64,000 nt of DNA from assembly GCA_030285985.1 (NCBI GenBank), contig CP127384.1, positions 2,220,501 to 2,284,500 on the forward strand, in the 5' to 3' direction. Positions within the stretch are counted from its first letter, which is position 1; every line of letters starts with the position of its first letter. Origin of the DNA: Aquidulcibacter paucihalophilus (lineage in GTDB: Bacteria; Pseudomonadota; Alphaproteobacteria; Caulobacterales; Caulobacteraceae). The position numbers were made by a program, and so were the translations under genes. The notes below the pieces were generated by a model. The model had not been told where the DNA came from. It saw only the letters and a list, made by a program, of their open reading frames with translations, and did not search any database. This document shows, one piece after another, positions 8,871 to 17,664 of this stretch.

Positions 8871-9250
8871 CAGGCGGCCTCACCGGCTTCGCGAACCACG
8901 ATGGTGATCTCCGCGAAAGGTTTCAGGATGCGCGACGAGCGACCACGAGCACGGCTCGCGAAACGCTTCATCACCAGGTTCTTGCCCACGAAGGCCTCGG
9001 CGACGACCAGGTTGTCGATGTCGAGGTTGTGGTTGTTCTCGGCGTTCGAAACGGCCGAATACAGCACCTTGCGGACGTCGGTGGCGATGCGCTTGCGGCT
9101 GAATTCCAGCTCGTTCAGCGCCTTCTGCACCGGCAGGCCGCGGATCGACTGGGCGACCAGGTTCAGCTTCTGAGGGCTGATCCGGACGTTCACCAGCTTG
9201 GCGCGCGCTTCGGTCGGGGCGACCCGACGGGGGTTTTTTGTCTGGGCCAT
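8870..9250 (-). CDS. rplV: 50S ribosomal protein L22
   Basis: Lines the exit tunnel with its beta-hairpin, the site of macrolide-resistance mutations elsewhere. 126 residues. The core [20 protein letters not shown] and the C-terminal [17 protein letters not shown] hairpin, here [20 protein letters not shown], are intact with no hairpin deletion or insertion visible. An extra ten or so residues precede the usual start. It lies 3 nt after rpsS, and its stop overlaps the rpsC start. Confidence 0.98.
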   Translation of the reverse strand: MAQTKNPRRVAPTEARAKLVNVRISPQKLNLVAQSIRGLPVQKALNELEFSRKRIATDVRKVLYSAVSNAENNHNLDIDNLVVAEAFVGKNLVMKRFASRARGRSSRILKPFAEITIVVREAGEAA

Positions 9251-9253
9251 CAG

Positions 9254-9532
9254 TTACTTCCTTTTGGCCTTCTTGTCCGCCGCGTGGCCCGGGAAGTTCC
9301 GGGTCGGGGCGAACTCGCCGAGCTTCATGCCGACCATTTCTTCGGAGACGGACACCGGCACATGCTTGAGGCCGTTGTGGACGCCGAAGGTCAGGCCGAC
9401 AAACTGCGGCAGGATGGTGGAACGGCGCGACCAGGTCTTGATCACGTCCTTGCGGCCCGACGTCGAGACGGCGTCGGCCTTCTTGAGCAGATACCCGTCG
9501 ACAAACGGGCCTTTCCAGGAGGAGCGGGCCAT
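9254..9532 (-). CDS. rpsS: 30S ribosomal protein S19
   Basis: Head protein that pairs with S13 and contacts the A-site tRNA. 92 residues, normal length. [40 protein letters not shown] and the C-terminal [20 protein letters not shown] are the diagnostic family blocks. It is 2 nt downstream of rplB and 3 nt upstream of rplV. The C-terminus is highly basic, as expected for rRNA contacts. Confidence 0.98.
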   Translation of the reverse strand: MARSSWKGPFVDGYLLKKADAVSTSGRKDVIKTWSRRSTILPQFVGLTFGVHNGLKHVPVSVSEEMVGMKLGEFAPTRNFPGHAADKKAKRK

Positions 9533-9534
9533 CT

Positions 9535-10368
9535 TTAGCGAGCCTTCTTAACGTGGCGGGTACGGATGATGAACTTGTCCGTCGCCTTGTTCTTGCGGGT
9601 GCGGGTTCCCTTGGTGTCCTTGCCCCACGGCGTAACCGGGGTACGACCACCAGAGGTCCGGCCTTCACCACCACCGTGCGGGTGGTCGATCGGGTTCATG
9701 GCGACGCCGCGAACGTGCGGACGCCAGCCCATGTGACGGACGCGGCCGGCCTTGCCGAGGTTCTGGTTCATGTGGTCGGGGTTCGAAACCGCGCCCACCG
9801 TGGCCATGCAGCCGTCCAGGACCATGCGAAGCTCGCCCGAGCCCAGACGGATCTGGGCGTAGCCGGCGTCGCGACCGACGAGCTGGGCGTAGGCACCGGC
9901 CGAACGGGCCAGCTGGGCGCCCTTGCCCGGCTTCATTTCGACGTTGTGGATGATCGTGCCGACCGGCACCGAGCGCAGCGGCATCGCATTGCCCGGCTTC
10001 ACGTCGACCTTTTCACCGGCAACCACCGAGTCACCCGCCTTCAGGCGTTGCGGCGCGATGATGTAGGCCTTTTCGCCGTCCTCATAGACGATGAGGGCGA
10101 TGAAGGCGGTCCGGTTCGGATCGTATTCCAGACGCTCGACGGTCGCCGTGGCGAACTTCCGGCGCTTGAAGTCGATCTTGCGGTACAGCGTCTTGGCACC
10201 ACCGCCGCGGAAGCGAACGGCGATACGACCGCCAGCGCCCCGGCCGCCCGACTTGGTCAGGCCTTCGGTCAGCGACTTCTCGGGGCGGCCCTTGTGCAGC
10301 TCCGAACGGTCGATCAGCACCAGGGCGCGACGGCCCGGCGATGTCGGATTGTAAGTCTTCAAGGCCAT
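9535..10368 (-). CDS. rplB: 50S ribosomal protein L2
   Basis: One of the most conserved proteins, close to the peptidyl-transferase centre and needed for subunit association. 277 residues. [20 protein letters not shown] begins the N-terminal OB domain, followed by an SH3-like domain. The conserved loop [18 protein letters not shown], containing the histidine linked to peptidyl-transferase activity, is present near residues 222-240. It is 4 nt after rplW and 2 nt before rpsS in the canonical S10 order. Confidence 0.98.
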   Translation of the reverse strand: MALKTYNPTSPGRRALVLIDRSELHKGRPEKSLTEGLTKSGGRGAGGRIAVRFRGGGAKTLYRKIDFKRRKFATATVERLEYDPNRTAFIALIVYEDGEKAYIIAPQRLKAGDSVVAGEKVDVKPGNAMPLRSVPVGTIIHNVEMKPGKGAQLARSAGAYAQLVGRDAGYAQIRLGSGELRMVLDGCMATVGAVSNPDHMNQNLGKAGRVRHMGWRPHVRGVAMNPIDHPHGGGEGRTSGGRTPVTPWGKDTKGTRTRKNKATDKFIIRTRHVKKAR

Positions 10369-10372
10369 CTGA

Positions 10373-10678
10373 TCAGAGCCCCGTGGTGACGTCGATCGAC
10401 TGGCCTTCAGCCAGCGTCACGATCGCTTTTTTGATGTCGACCCGACGGCCCATGATGCCGCGGAAGCGCTTGGTCTTGCCCTTCTGGACGAGGGTGTTGA
10501 CCTTCAGGACGTTGACCTTGAACAGGCTTTCGACCGCAGCGGCGATCTCATCCTTGGTCGAGGTTCCGGCAACGCGGAAGACGACCTTGTTCTGCTCCGA
10601 CAGGATCGTGGCCTTTTCCGTGATGATCGGAGCCAGGATGGTGTCGTAGTGTTTTGCGGTGGGGTTGGCGCCAGCCAT
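10373..10678 (-). CDS. rplW: 50S ribosomal protein L23
   Basis: Tunnel-exit protein and docking site for trigger factor and SRP. 101 residues. The signature [20 protein letters not shown] opens the domain, and [20 protein letters not shown] followed by [13 protein letters not shown] closes it. It shares one base with the rplD stop, so the two are coupled. rplB follows after 4 nt. The start includes a short Ala/Gly/Asn extension relative to the shortest homologues. Confidence 0.98.
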   Translation of the reverse strand: MAGANPTAKHYDTILAPIITEKATILSEQNKVVFRVAGTSTKDEIAAAVESLFKVNVLKVNTLVQKGKTKRFRGIMGRRVDIKKAIVTLAEGQSIDVTTGL

Positions 10679-11379
10679 TACGCGGCCTCCTTCTTCGTCT
10701 TGGCAGCCGGTTTGGCGGCCTTGGCGGCCTCGGCTTCACGACGCGACGGGGTGTAGTCGGCGTAGGTGGCCTCGATGGCTTCAACAGCCGCCTTGGTCAG
10801 CACCAGCTTGTCCGCGCGCAGGATGTCGTAGACGTTCAGGCCGGCGTTCGGCAGGACGTTGACCATCGGGATGTTGCGAGCCGCCAGACCGAAGTTCGTG
10901 TCGACTTCCGGACCGGCGATGATCAGCGTGCGGGTCCAGCCCAGCTTGCCGAGGGTTTCGCGCAGACCGGCGGTCTTGGCGTCCTTCAGCGAGAGGCTGT
11001 CGACGACGACCAGATCACCGGCGACGACCTTGGCCGATAGCGCGTGACGCAGGGCCAGGGCGCGAACCTTCTTGGGCAGGGAGAAGCCGTGGTCGCGAAC
11101 GACCGGGCCGAAGGCGCGCGAACCACCGACGAACTGCGGGGCGCGACGCGAACCGTGACGAGCGCCGCCGGTTCCCTTCTGCTTGTACATCTTCTTGCCG
11201 GTGCGAGAGTTCTCGTTCCGGGTCTGGACCTTGTGGGTGCCGGCACGGCGCTTGGCCAGTTGCCAGTTGACGTAACGGGCCAGGATGTCGCCGCGGATGT
11301 CGGTGATGCCGAAAACGGCGTCCGACAGGTCGACGTCACCGGCGGCCTTGCCGTCGAGTTTGATGACCGAGAGTTTCAT
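10678..11379 (-). CDS. rplD: 50S ribosomal protein L4
   Basis: Tunnel-lining protein. In gammaproteobacteria it is also the autogenous regulator of the S10 operon, acting on the leader RNA. 233 residues; the extended loop [24 protein letters not shown] region is present as [20 protein letters not shown], followed by [20 protein letters not shown]. The last 20 residues form an Ala/Lys-rich tail. It overlaps rplC and rplW by one base each. Whether it binds the leader upstream of rpsJ here is untested. Confidence 0.98.
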   Translation of the reverse strand: MKLSVIKLDGKAAGDVDLSDAVFGITDIRGDILARYVNWQLAKRRAGTHKVQTRNENSRTGKKMYKQKGTGGARHGSRRAPQFVGGSRAFGPVVRDHGFSLPKKVRALALRHALSAKVVAGDLVVVDSLSLKDAKTAGLRETLGKLGWTRTLIIAGPEVDTNFGLAARNIPMVNVLPNAGLNVYDILRADKLVLTKAAVEAIEATYADYTPSRREAEAAKAAKPAAKTKKEAA

Positions 11380-12140
11380 TACGCTTCACCGCCTTCGGTG
11401 GTTTCGACGGCCGGGGCCTCTTCAGCCGGCGTTTCAGCCGGTTGAGCCGCAGCAGCCGAACCGCCCTTGGACTTCACGCCACCGGGGAACGGGGCGTCGG
11501 CCGGACGGGCCTTCTTGATGGCGTCGCGAACCTTGACCCAGGTGCCTTCGTGACCGGGGACAGCGCCCTTGATCAGCAGCAGGCCACGCTCGACGTCGAC
11601 GCGGAACACGGTGAGGTTCTGGGTGGTGACGACTTCCGTGCCGTAGTGGCCGGCCATCTTCTTGCCCTTGAACGTCTTGCCCGGATCCTGACGCTGACCG
11701 GTCGAACCGTGCGAACGGTGCGAGACCGAGACGCCGTGGGTCGCCCGCAGACCGCCGAAGTTCCAGCGCTTCATGGCGCCGGCGAAGCCCTTGCCGATGG
11801 TCTCGGCCTGGACGTCGACCTTCTGGCCGGCGACGAAGTGGTCAGCCGAGAACTCGGAGCCCACTTCCATCATGGCGTCCGCATCGATGCGGAACTCGGT
11901 GACATAGGCCTTGGGTTCAACTTCAAGCTTGGCGAAAGATTCGCGCTGAGCCTTGTTGGTATTCTTGGCCTTTTTGGAGCCAGCACCCAGCTGCAGGGCG
12001 ACGTAGCCGTCCCGCTCCTGAGTCCGCTGACCCACGACCTGACAGCCATCCAGCTGCAAGATCGTGACTGGAACATGCGCGCCGTCTTCAGCGAAGACAC
12101 GCGTCATACCCAGTTTCTTGGCGATCACGCCCGTGCGCAT
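11379..12140 (-). CDS. rplC: 50S ribosomal protein L3
   Basis: Early assembly protein whose long loop reaches the peptidyl-transferase centre. 253 residues starting [20 protein letters not shown]. The glutamine that PrmB methylates in other species lies in the segment [20 protein letters not shown]. After residue 225 or so comes an Ala/Glu/Pro-rich acidic tail not found in the shortest homologues. It begins 20 nt after rpsJ and overlaps rplD by one base. Confidence 0.98.
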   Translation of the reverse strand: MRTGVIAKKLGMTRVFAEDGAHVPVTILQLDGCQVVGQRTQERDGYVALQLGAGSKKAKNTNKAQRESFAKLEVEPKAYVTEFRIDADAMMEVGSEFSADHFVAGQKVDVQAETIGKGFAGAMKRWNFGGLRATHGVSVSHRSHGSTGQRQDPGKTFKGKKMAGHYGTEVVTTQNLTVFRVDVERGLLLIKGAVPGHEGTWVKVRDAIKKARPADAPFPGGVKSKGGSAAAAQPAETPAEEAPAVETTEGGEA

Positions 12141-12160
12141 CGGATCCCGCCTCTTTCTTA

Positions 12161-12466
<306 letters not shown>

Positions 12467-12484
12467 ATCGGTAGCTATTCCCAA

Positions 12485-12547
12485 GCAGGCGAACCTGCGT
12501 CCCTGTGAACCATTTCAAAGACCGGAGGTCTTCAGGCCGTAAGGCCT
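12485..12547 (-). promoter_or_regulatory. Structured S10 leader: three tandem hairpins before rpsJ
   Basis: Reading toward rpsJ on the transcribed strand there are three perfect stems in a row: AGGCC/GGCCT around a 4-nt loop (12534-12547), AAGACC/GGTCTT around 3 nt (12518-12532), and GCAGG/CCTGC closed by a TTCG loop (12485-12498). The last is an RNA UUCG tetraloop about 18 nt before the AUG. The arrangement suggests a regulatory leader, analogous in position to the L4-responsive S10 leader of gammaproteobacteria, but sequence homology was not tested. Confidence 0.55.
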
Positions 12548-12711
12548 TCAGAGTACGCACGTCCGCAAAAACGATCGGCCCACGCAGCGAACCGCGAAGG
12601 CCGTTGAAGTCCTGGGTCACTGCAAAGAACAGGGTCTCAGGTCGTTCCTGCGAACCGCGTCTGCATCCCAAAATCACGTGGGGTGCACAGCCGGTCCAAC
12701 AAGAGTTGGCG

Positions 12712-12740
12712 CTTATGACGATTGAGTCCCGCTTCGTCAA
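12712..12740 (-). promoter_or_regulatory. Predicted sigma70 promoter of the ribosomal superoperon
   Basis: On the minus strand TTGACG (12735-12740) is separated by exactly 17 nt from CATAAG (12712-12717), which keeps the central ATAA of a -10 box. Transcription would begin near 12705 and give a leader of about 240 nt. No other pair of boxes of this quality was seen between here and rpsJ. Confidence 0.6.
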
Positions 12741-12801
12741 GCGGCGAAACTGTGTCGGAGCCCCGGTTTGCGCCTGTTCAGCGGGGACGCCCCTCGGGAC
12801 G

Positions 12802-13020
12802 TCAGGCCGGAGTCCGGTTTGTCGACCGGCCGGAAGCCCCCCGCCCAGGTACGCGCGTGTCCCGCGCCGGGTTATTGAGCCACTCGGTGCGGTCGAGATA
12901 GGCCCCGTTGATCTCGTTCAGCACCCTCCCGGTCAGTCCGTCCGGCGGCGTCCGTGCCGTCGCCGGCGCGGCAGCGGCCAGTATAAGGAGGGCGCTTGGC
13001 GCGGGGCTGAAGGCTTTCAT
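12802..13020 (-). CDS. Possible small secreted protein
   Basis: 72-residue open frame on the minus strand, not recognised. It begins MKAFSPAPSALLILAAAAPA, a convincing signal peptide with likely cleavage after ATA near residue 22. The mature part (about 50 residues) contains LTGRVLNEINGAYLDRTEWL and a basic, Ser/Pro-rich end. No strong ribosome-binding site is visible (GGTGCAG is the best upstream candidate). It lies just upstream of the ribosomal promoter and divergent from the beta-barrel gene at 13283. It could be spurious; the signal peptide is the main support. Confidence 0.4.
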   Translation of the reverse strand: MKAFSPAPSALLILAAAAPATARTPPDGLTGRVLNEINGAYLDRTEWLNNPARDTRVPGRGASGRSTNRTPA

Positions 13021-13282
13021 GGCCGATTCTGCACCTGGACAGCGCCAGCCCGGGCGCCGGCCACCCTGCCCCCGGTCCCTCCGGTTTCTGACAGCGAGGC
13101 AAAGGTCCGCCGCTATCTGTCCGCAGGATCGCCGCAGCGGTGCCACATTGCGTGGCCGCCTGGACACACCAGCCCCAAGTCGCTGTTTTGTGACGACTTT
13201 GTAATAGCAGCGCCCGGATAGGCGCTGATAGCGGGGCGGTCTGGCGTTGCGTCTCCCCGACGCCGCCCAAAAAGGAAAATCC

Positions 13283-14032
13283 ATGAAGTCTCTCCTCCTC
13301 CTCTCGACCGCCATCGCCACCCTCGCCGCCGCCCCCGCCCTGGCCCAGGACGGTCCGGCCGGCTCGATCGGCGTCAGCTACACCGACACCAGCATCGACA
13401 CCCCCCTCGGCGATGCCGACCTGGAAAGCTGGTCCCTGAACGGCGTCTCCGCCATGCCGGCCTTCGGTGAGTGGACCGTCACCCTCGCCGCCGACGTCAC
13501 CAACACCGAGTTCCTCGGTGACGACGACACCGCCGGCACCGGTTCGGTCGGCCTGTCGCGGATGTTCGGTTCCGACATGCGTCTCGGCGGCTTCGTCGCC
13601 GCGTCGGACGCGGGCAACGACACCGCCTGGACCGGTGGCTTCCGCGCCCAGAAATACCTGGCCAACTCGACCCTGACCGGCGTCGTGGCCTACACGGACG
13701 TCGACGGCGTCGAGATCTGGACGGCCGGGGCCGACGCCGCCTTCTACGTCACCCCCAGCCTGCGCCTGAACGCCGGCATCACCTATGACTCGGTGGACGA
13801 GGCTGACGTGGACGCCTGGACCTACGGCATCGGCGCGGAATACGACATCGGTGCCACGCCGTTCTCGGTGACCGCCGGCTACGCCCGTTCGGACCTGGGC
13901 GACCTCGACCTGGAAGTCGACAGCTTCAACGTCGGCGTCCGCTACTCCTTCGGCGGCGACCAGCAGTCGCGTGACCGCGCCGGCGCCGGCGCATCGGGCG
14001 TGGGCATCGGCTCCCTGCTCGGCATCCTGTAA
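13283..14032 (+). CDS. Outer-membrane beta-barrel (porin-like) protein
   Basis: 249 residues. The start is the ATG at 13283, preceded by AAAGGAAAAT; a longer frame upstream lacks a site. A 21-residue signal peptide ends in ALAQ. The mature chain alternates polar and hydrophobic residues with many Tyr/Trp/Gly and few charges other than Asp, as in eight- to twelve-strand outer-membrane barrels; strands such as FSVTAGYARSDLG and SFNVGVRYSFGG are clear. The end (SRDRAGAGASGVGIGSLLGI) is unusual: barrels normally end in an aromatic residue, which here occurs about 25 residues earlier in VRYSFGG, so a short tail follows. Exact porin family not identified. A strong terminator follows. Confidence 0.75.
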   Translation: MKSLLLLSTAIATLAAAPALAQDGPAGSIGVSYTDTSIDTPLGDADLESWSLNGVSAMPAFGEWTVTLAADVTNTEFLGDDDTAGTGSVGLSRMFGSDMRLGGFVAASDAGNDTAWTGGFRAQKYLANSTLTGVVAYTDVDGVEIWTAGADAAFYVTPSLRLNAGITYDSVDEADVDAWTYGIGAEYDIGATPFSVTAGYARSDLGDLDLEVDSFNVGVRYSFGGDQQSRDRAGAGASGVGIGSLLGIL

Positions 14033-14062
14033 GCCCAACCGGCTGACAGTCTGACAGACAGA

Positions 14063-14094
14063 ACCCCCGGCGGAGCGATCCGCCGGGGGTTTTT
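14063..14094 (+). terminator. Intrinsic terminator of the beta-barrel gene
   Basis: A perfect 12-bp stem ACCCCCGGCGGA (14063-14074) / TCCGCCGGGGGT (14079-14090) with a GCGA loop is followed by TTTT. It lies 30 nt after the stop codon at 14032. Confidence 0.9.
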
Positions 14095-14125
14095 GCTGTG
14101 CATGCGTCCGTCCTGCAGCGGGCAA

Positions 14126-14162
14126 GGAAAAAGGCCCGGAGGGTTCCACGCTCCCGGGCCTT
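14126..14162 (-). terminator. Intrinsic terminator of the DUF2807 gene
   Basis: On the minus strand a GC-rich stem of 11-12 bp (arms within 14131-14141 and 14151-14162, one bulge) is followed by a T-run (complement of the A-run at 14127-14132). It lies 25 nt after the stop at 14187 and faces the terminator at 14063, isolating the two convergent genes. Confidence 0.8.
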
Positions 14163-14186
14163 CTCACTCGCGGCGGCTGAGGGGGA

Positions 14187-15077
14187 TCAGCTGCCGATGC
14201 GAATATCTCCGCTGCCGGCGATGGAGCGGCTGACGGCGCCGGTAGCGCGGGCGATGGTCACGTCGCCACCGCCGGCCATCGAAACATCGACGTCTCCGGC
14301 CACGCCGCCGAAGGTGACGTCGCCCGAGCCCATGATGCTGATACTGACTTCGGGGCTGGTCCCGTCGCGAACCACGACATCGCCTGAACCGGCAATGGAG
14401 ACACCCATCGGCCCGTCGATCCGTGCGACAGCGACGTCCCCCGAACCCGCGATGGAGACATCAAGTTCGCGCGTCACGCCCCCCGAAGCCGAACCCGATC
14501 CAGCGATGCTGATGTCCAGCGAGGCTGACGTTCCGGCGCGCATGTCACCGGATCCGGCGATGCTGAGCGATACCGGGCCTTCCGTATTTGCGACATTCCA
14601 GTAGCCGCAGCCGCTTGCGCCCAGGTCGACGGAGGATGCGCCCCGACCGACCGAACCGAACACCGCGCCTGACGCCGATACGTTCACCTGGCGCGGCGTA
14701 CGGATGACGATCAACGGCGCATCCGAGATATTGATCCGACCATGGTCTCGCACCTCGACCGAGGCACCGTCGCCGGGGCGTGCGGCGTTGTCGGGACCGG
14801 AGCGGCATTCCTGAATGCTGTCGCGGCGATTGAGGAAGCCGCGGCGGCGCAGTCCCCCATCGATACGAACCTCATTGCCGACACGGGTCACCTGGATGGC
14901 CGGCAGGCCGGACGAGCCCTGTTCGACCTCGACGGCGATGTCGGCGCGATCCTCGACGATGACGGCGACGCGGGCGACGGCGTGGTCGATTTCGACCTCG
15001 GGGCCATCCTTGGCGAAGGCGGGGGCCGCCATGGCGGCGACGGCGGCGATGACGGCGGACGTGATAACGGGTTTCAT
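14187..15077 (-). CDS. Secreted DUF2807 (GIN-like) beta-repeat protein
   Basis: 296 residues with a signal peptide (cleavage after AFA, near residue 22). Residues 30-160 form a variable beta-rich region. From about residue 169 to the end there are seven consecutive 17-20-residue repeats built on the core S-I-A-G-S-G-D followed by V-x-V, for example VSIAGSGDVAVARIDGP and VSIAGSGDVVVRDGTSPE. One copy reads SIMGSGD and another SMAGGGD. This pattern is a right-handed beta-helix typical of the DUF2807/GIN family (called putative adhesin head domains). Two cysteines (C91, C157) may form a disulfide. GAGAGGGAAC is a usable ribosome-binding site upstream. Expected in the periplasm or on the surface; role unknown. 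Confidence 0.8.
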   Translation of the reverse strand: MKPVITSAVIAAVAAMAAPAFAKDGPEVEIDHAVARVAVIVEDRADIAVEVEQGSSGLPAIQVTRVGNEVRIDGGLRRRGFLNRRDSIQECRSGPDNAARPGDGASVEVRDHGRINISDAPLIVIRTPRQVNVSASGAVFGSVGRGASSVDLGASGCGYWNVANTEGPVSLSIAGSGDMRAGTSASLDISIAGSGSASGGVTRELDVSIAGSGDVAVARIDGPMGVSIAGSGDVVVRDGTSPEVSISIMGSGDVTFGGVAGDVDVSMAGGGDVTIARATGAVSRSIAGSGDIRIGS

Positions 15078-15185
15078 GACACGGGTTCCCTCTCCGGAAT
15101 GTGCCCGAAAGGTGCGACCACCCCGCCGCCAAGTCAGCTTAAATCGAGGTCATGACCTCGATGTAAGGAAAGGCCCGCCGCGCGT

Positions 15186-16103
15186 TCAGCCGCGCAAGGC
15201 CCCTGCCCCGTCCGCCACGCCGACCTCCGGTTCGAAGTCGCGCTCGAAGCTTTCCAGCCGGCTCTTCAGCGCGCCGGCCCGCTTCAGGGCGAGGGAAGCG
15301 GCCCAGCGGGCGGCGAGCTCGGGCGTGGCCATCCGGTCCGTCATGCGCGGCCGGGCACCCCGGCTGCGCAGCACGGCGTTGGTGAACAGGGCCCCGTTGC
15401 GCAGGCGCGAGGTCCAGGTCTGGAAATCCATCGACAGGGAGACGCAGAACCGGTCGAGGTTCTCGACCCGGTGCGGCGCATAGATCGGCCAGGTCAGGGC
15501 CTGGCCCGGCTCCAGGTCCACGATCTGGGCGTCGGCCTCGAAGGCGCGGACATAGGGCAGTTCCTCGGTGGTCTGGCGCGACACCACCTGTTCCATGTCG
15601 ACCTCGGCCAGATGGGCCTCGTCGCCCGGATAGACGAAGATCCGCTTGCGGCCGCGCATGTGGAACAGCACCACGCCCGCGGCGTCGAAATGATAGGGCA
15701 CCCGCGCCTTGGGCGAGGACAGGATCAGCTGGCCGGCGTTCTTCACCGCCCGCAGGCCCGGATAGGCCGCCTGGACCTTGCCGAACTCGCCCATGGCCGC
15801 GACCCAGAGTTCGGGCCAGCCGGTCTCGACCGAGCGCAGATTGACCCACAGACGACCCTGCTGGATCGCGGCGAGCAGTTCCGCTCCGTCCAGCCTGCCC
15901 CGGGCCCCGGTGCGCAGCGAGACCTGACCCTCATCGTCGTAGTCATAGAGATTGATGTCGAACAGCTCGGCCGGATAGCGGTCCAGCACGGCGGCCAGCG
16001 CCTCGTCGGTCGCGAAGCCCTGCTCGACCAGACTGTGGGGGTGGACCCCGGCCTCGGCGATCGGGCCGGCGTAGCGGGTGCGGGTCTGGAGGTTGCTTTT
16101 CAT
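15186..16103 (-). CDS. Cupin/JmjC-like oxygenase domain protein
   Basis: 305 residues, cytoplasmic by sequence. The central region has the beta-jellyroll pattern of cupin_8/JmjC proteins: YHFDAAGVVLFHMRGRKRIF supplies the H-x-D iron-binding pair, and the distal histidine is probably in PIYAPHRVEN. In this superfamily the enzymes use Fe(II) and 2-oxoglutarate to hydroxylate protein or small-molecule substrates. The pairing with a BioF2/CelD-like acetyltransferase 5 nt upstream suggests they modify one product together, perhaps an envelope or secondary metabolite. Substrate unknown. The C-terminal 60 residues are helical and Arg-rich. Confidence 0.7.
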   Translation of the reverse strand: MKSNLQTRTRYAGPIAEAGVHPHSLVEQGFATDEALAAVLDRYPAELFDINLYDYDDEGQVSLRTGARGRLDGAELLAAIQQGRLWVNLRSVETGWPELWVAAMGEFGKVQAAYPGLRAVKNAGQLILSSPKARVPYHFDAAGVVLFHMRGRKRIFVYPGDEAHLAEVDMEQVVSRQTTEELPYVRAFEADAQIVDLEPGQALTWPIYAPHRVENLDRFCVSLSMDFQTWTSRLRNGALFTNAVLRSRGARPRMTDRMATPELAARWAASLALKRAGALKSRLESFERDFEPEVGVADGAGALRG

Positions 16104-16108
16104 CTGTC

Positions 16109-17257
16109 TCAGGCCGGAATGCGGTTTGCGGTCGTACGGACCTTGGCAAGGGCGGCACCCGCCGCCTGCATGGCGCCCTTCATCCGGGCCGCCGGCGTGG
16201 TCTCGCAGGCCTCGATAGCGGCCCAGCGACGGCGCACGCTGGTGCGCAGGCGTTCGCCGCGCCCGCTGCCCGCCAGATTCAGCGCCCCGACGGCCGCCTG
16301 GCTCATGGTCGCGCCGAGGCCGGGCCTCAGCACCACGGCCTCGCGCACCAGCTTGAAGCCGTTGCAGAAATATTTCTTGTAGTGCTCGCCCTCGAACCCG
16401 AAGTCGAAGGTGCGATAGCCGCGCACCGAGGCCAGTTGCATGGTGTCGAGGCTCAGCAGGATGCCCGGCGAGCAGCGCGCCAGGCTGGGCTCATAGCCCG
16501 GGAACCAGAAATGATACTGGTCCCCCGCGTGCAGCGAATATTCCACCGCCGTCAGCCGGTCGCCGGCCCACAGGGCGGCCATCGAGGCGCCGAAGCCGGC
16601 ACCGTCTTCCTTGAGCAGAGCGTGCAGCAGATCGGCGGTCCAGCCGCAGGCGAAGATGTCGTGCCGGCCCGTGCGCCGGTACTGGTCGCGCTTGAGGTCG
16701 ATCAGCCAGTCCAGCAGCGCCGGATCGCGCAGGTCCTCCTCGACCCGCATGGGACCGAGTTCGGCCTCCATGCTGCGACGGGCCCGTTCCTTGTCCTTGA
16801 AGAATTTGCCGTGGGTCGCGCGCCGCTCGGCGTACCAGCCGTCATAGCCGGCGTCGCCCAGCTCGACCTGGACCGTACGGCGATCCTCACCCAGGGCGGT
16901 CGGCCCGACCCAGGCGGTGAGGTTCAGCCGGGTGGCGTCCAGCGCCCCGGCGGCCTCTTCCAGCGACGGTGCCCCGCCCGGGAAGGCGATGAGGCCGTGA
17001 TAGTCGTTCATGGGCGCCGCCAGCGGCTGCATGGCGCCGCCACGCCGCTGGTGCGGGAAGAAGCCGACGGTCTCGCCCCCGCGGGAGAACACCGCCACCG
17101 CCGCCCTCGGACTGACCTGGCCGGCCACGCGGGCGAACTCGGGACGGAAATAGGGACTGGCCAGCGCGGGGTTGGCGGCCAGCATGGCGCGCCAGGTCGT
17201 CCACTCAGCCTCGCCGAGCGTGTCGATCCCGACGATGTCTACCTTCAGCGAAGTCAT
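16109..17257 (-). CDS. GNAT-fold acyltransferase, BioF2/CelD-like
   Basis: 382 residues, no signal peptide. The layout is that of the double-GNAT family annotated as BioF2-like or CelD-like acetyltransferases: an N-terminal domain (residues 20-150) with GFFPHQRRGG and MNDYHGLIAFPG, then a second domain with LLDWLIDLKRDQYRRTGRHD and the acyl-CoA-binding-type block YSLHAGDQYHFWFPGYEPSL. Relatives act in polysaccharide or peptidoglycan-linked biosynthesis. It is the first gene of a two-gene unit with the cupin protein (5-nt gap). The chemical group transferred cannot be deduced. Confidence 0.7.
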   Translation of the reverse strand: MTSLKVDIVGIDTLGEAEWTTWRAMLAANPALASPYFRPEFARVAGQVSPRAAVAVFSRGGETVGFFPHQRRGGAMQPLAAPMNDYHGLIAFPGGAPSLEEAAGALDATRLNLTAWVGPTALGEDRRTVQVELGDAGYDGWYAERRATHGKFFKDKERARRSMEAELGPMRVEEDLRDPALLDWLIDLKRDQYRRTGRHDIFACGWTADLLHALLKEDGAGFGASMAALWAGDRLTAVEYSLHAGDQYHFWFPGYEPSLARCSPGILLSLDTMQLASVRGYRTFDFGFEGEHYKKYFCNGFKLVREAVVLRPGLGATMSQAAVGALNLAGSGRGERLRTSVRRRWAAIEACETTPAARMKGAMQAAGAALAKVRTTANRIPA

Positions 17258-17412
17258 GCAGCCGTCCTTCGGCGCCCCATGCCGGACGCCTTTCCCACGA
17301 CGTCTAACCCGGCGCCCGTTTCAGGCCGGTGAGCGTTCATGGTGAACGAAGTCTGTCCGGAGCCTTGGCGCGGGACGGACGTTGCCCCTGCAGGCAATTC
17401 AACGGAGCACCC

Positions 17413-17583
17413 ATGTCCACACCCGCCCGGCCCGACAATCGCGAAACCGAGACGGAAGACCAGCGAACGCCTGCGCGCGAGGGCGAACCACCGCATCCGG
17501 CGACAGAACCTGAGGGTTCGGAGGGCTCATCCAACTCCGGCGAGACCGCCACCGATCCGGCCACGGGCAAGCCCAATCCCTGA
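17413..17583 (+). CDS. Small disordered acidic protein
   Basis: 56 residues from the ATG at 17413, preceded by CGGAG. Composition is dominated by Glu, Pro, Thr, Ser, Gly and Asn with no hydrophobic core (for example ETETEDQRTPAREGEPPHPA), so it is probably intrinsically disordered. Not recognised. It lies in the gap between the GNAT gene and the L,D-transpeptidase and could be a stress-type small protein of the kind common in Caulobacteraceae. A longer upstream frame exists but lacks a ribosome-binding site. Real expression is uncertain. Confidence 0.5.
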   Translation: MSTPARPDNRETETEDQRTPAREGEPPHPATEPEGSEGSSNSGETATDPATGKPNP

Positions 17584-17664
17584 CCCGCAGTCCGGCGCCG
17601 CGACCGTGCTGGAACAGGCGGCCGAGTGAGGGGTTCGGACCGGACCTCAACCATCCGGAATCCC

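Noticed and set aside
14815..15483. 222-codon plus-strand frame over the DUF2807 and cupin genes
   Set aside because: It crosses two supported genes in antisense and has no recognisable domain.
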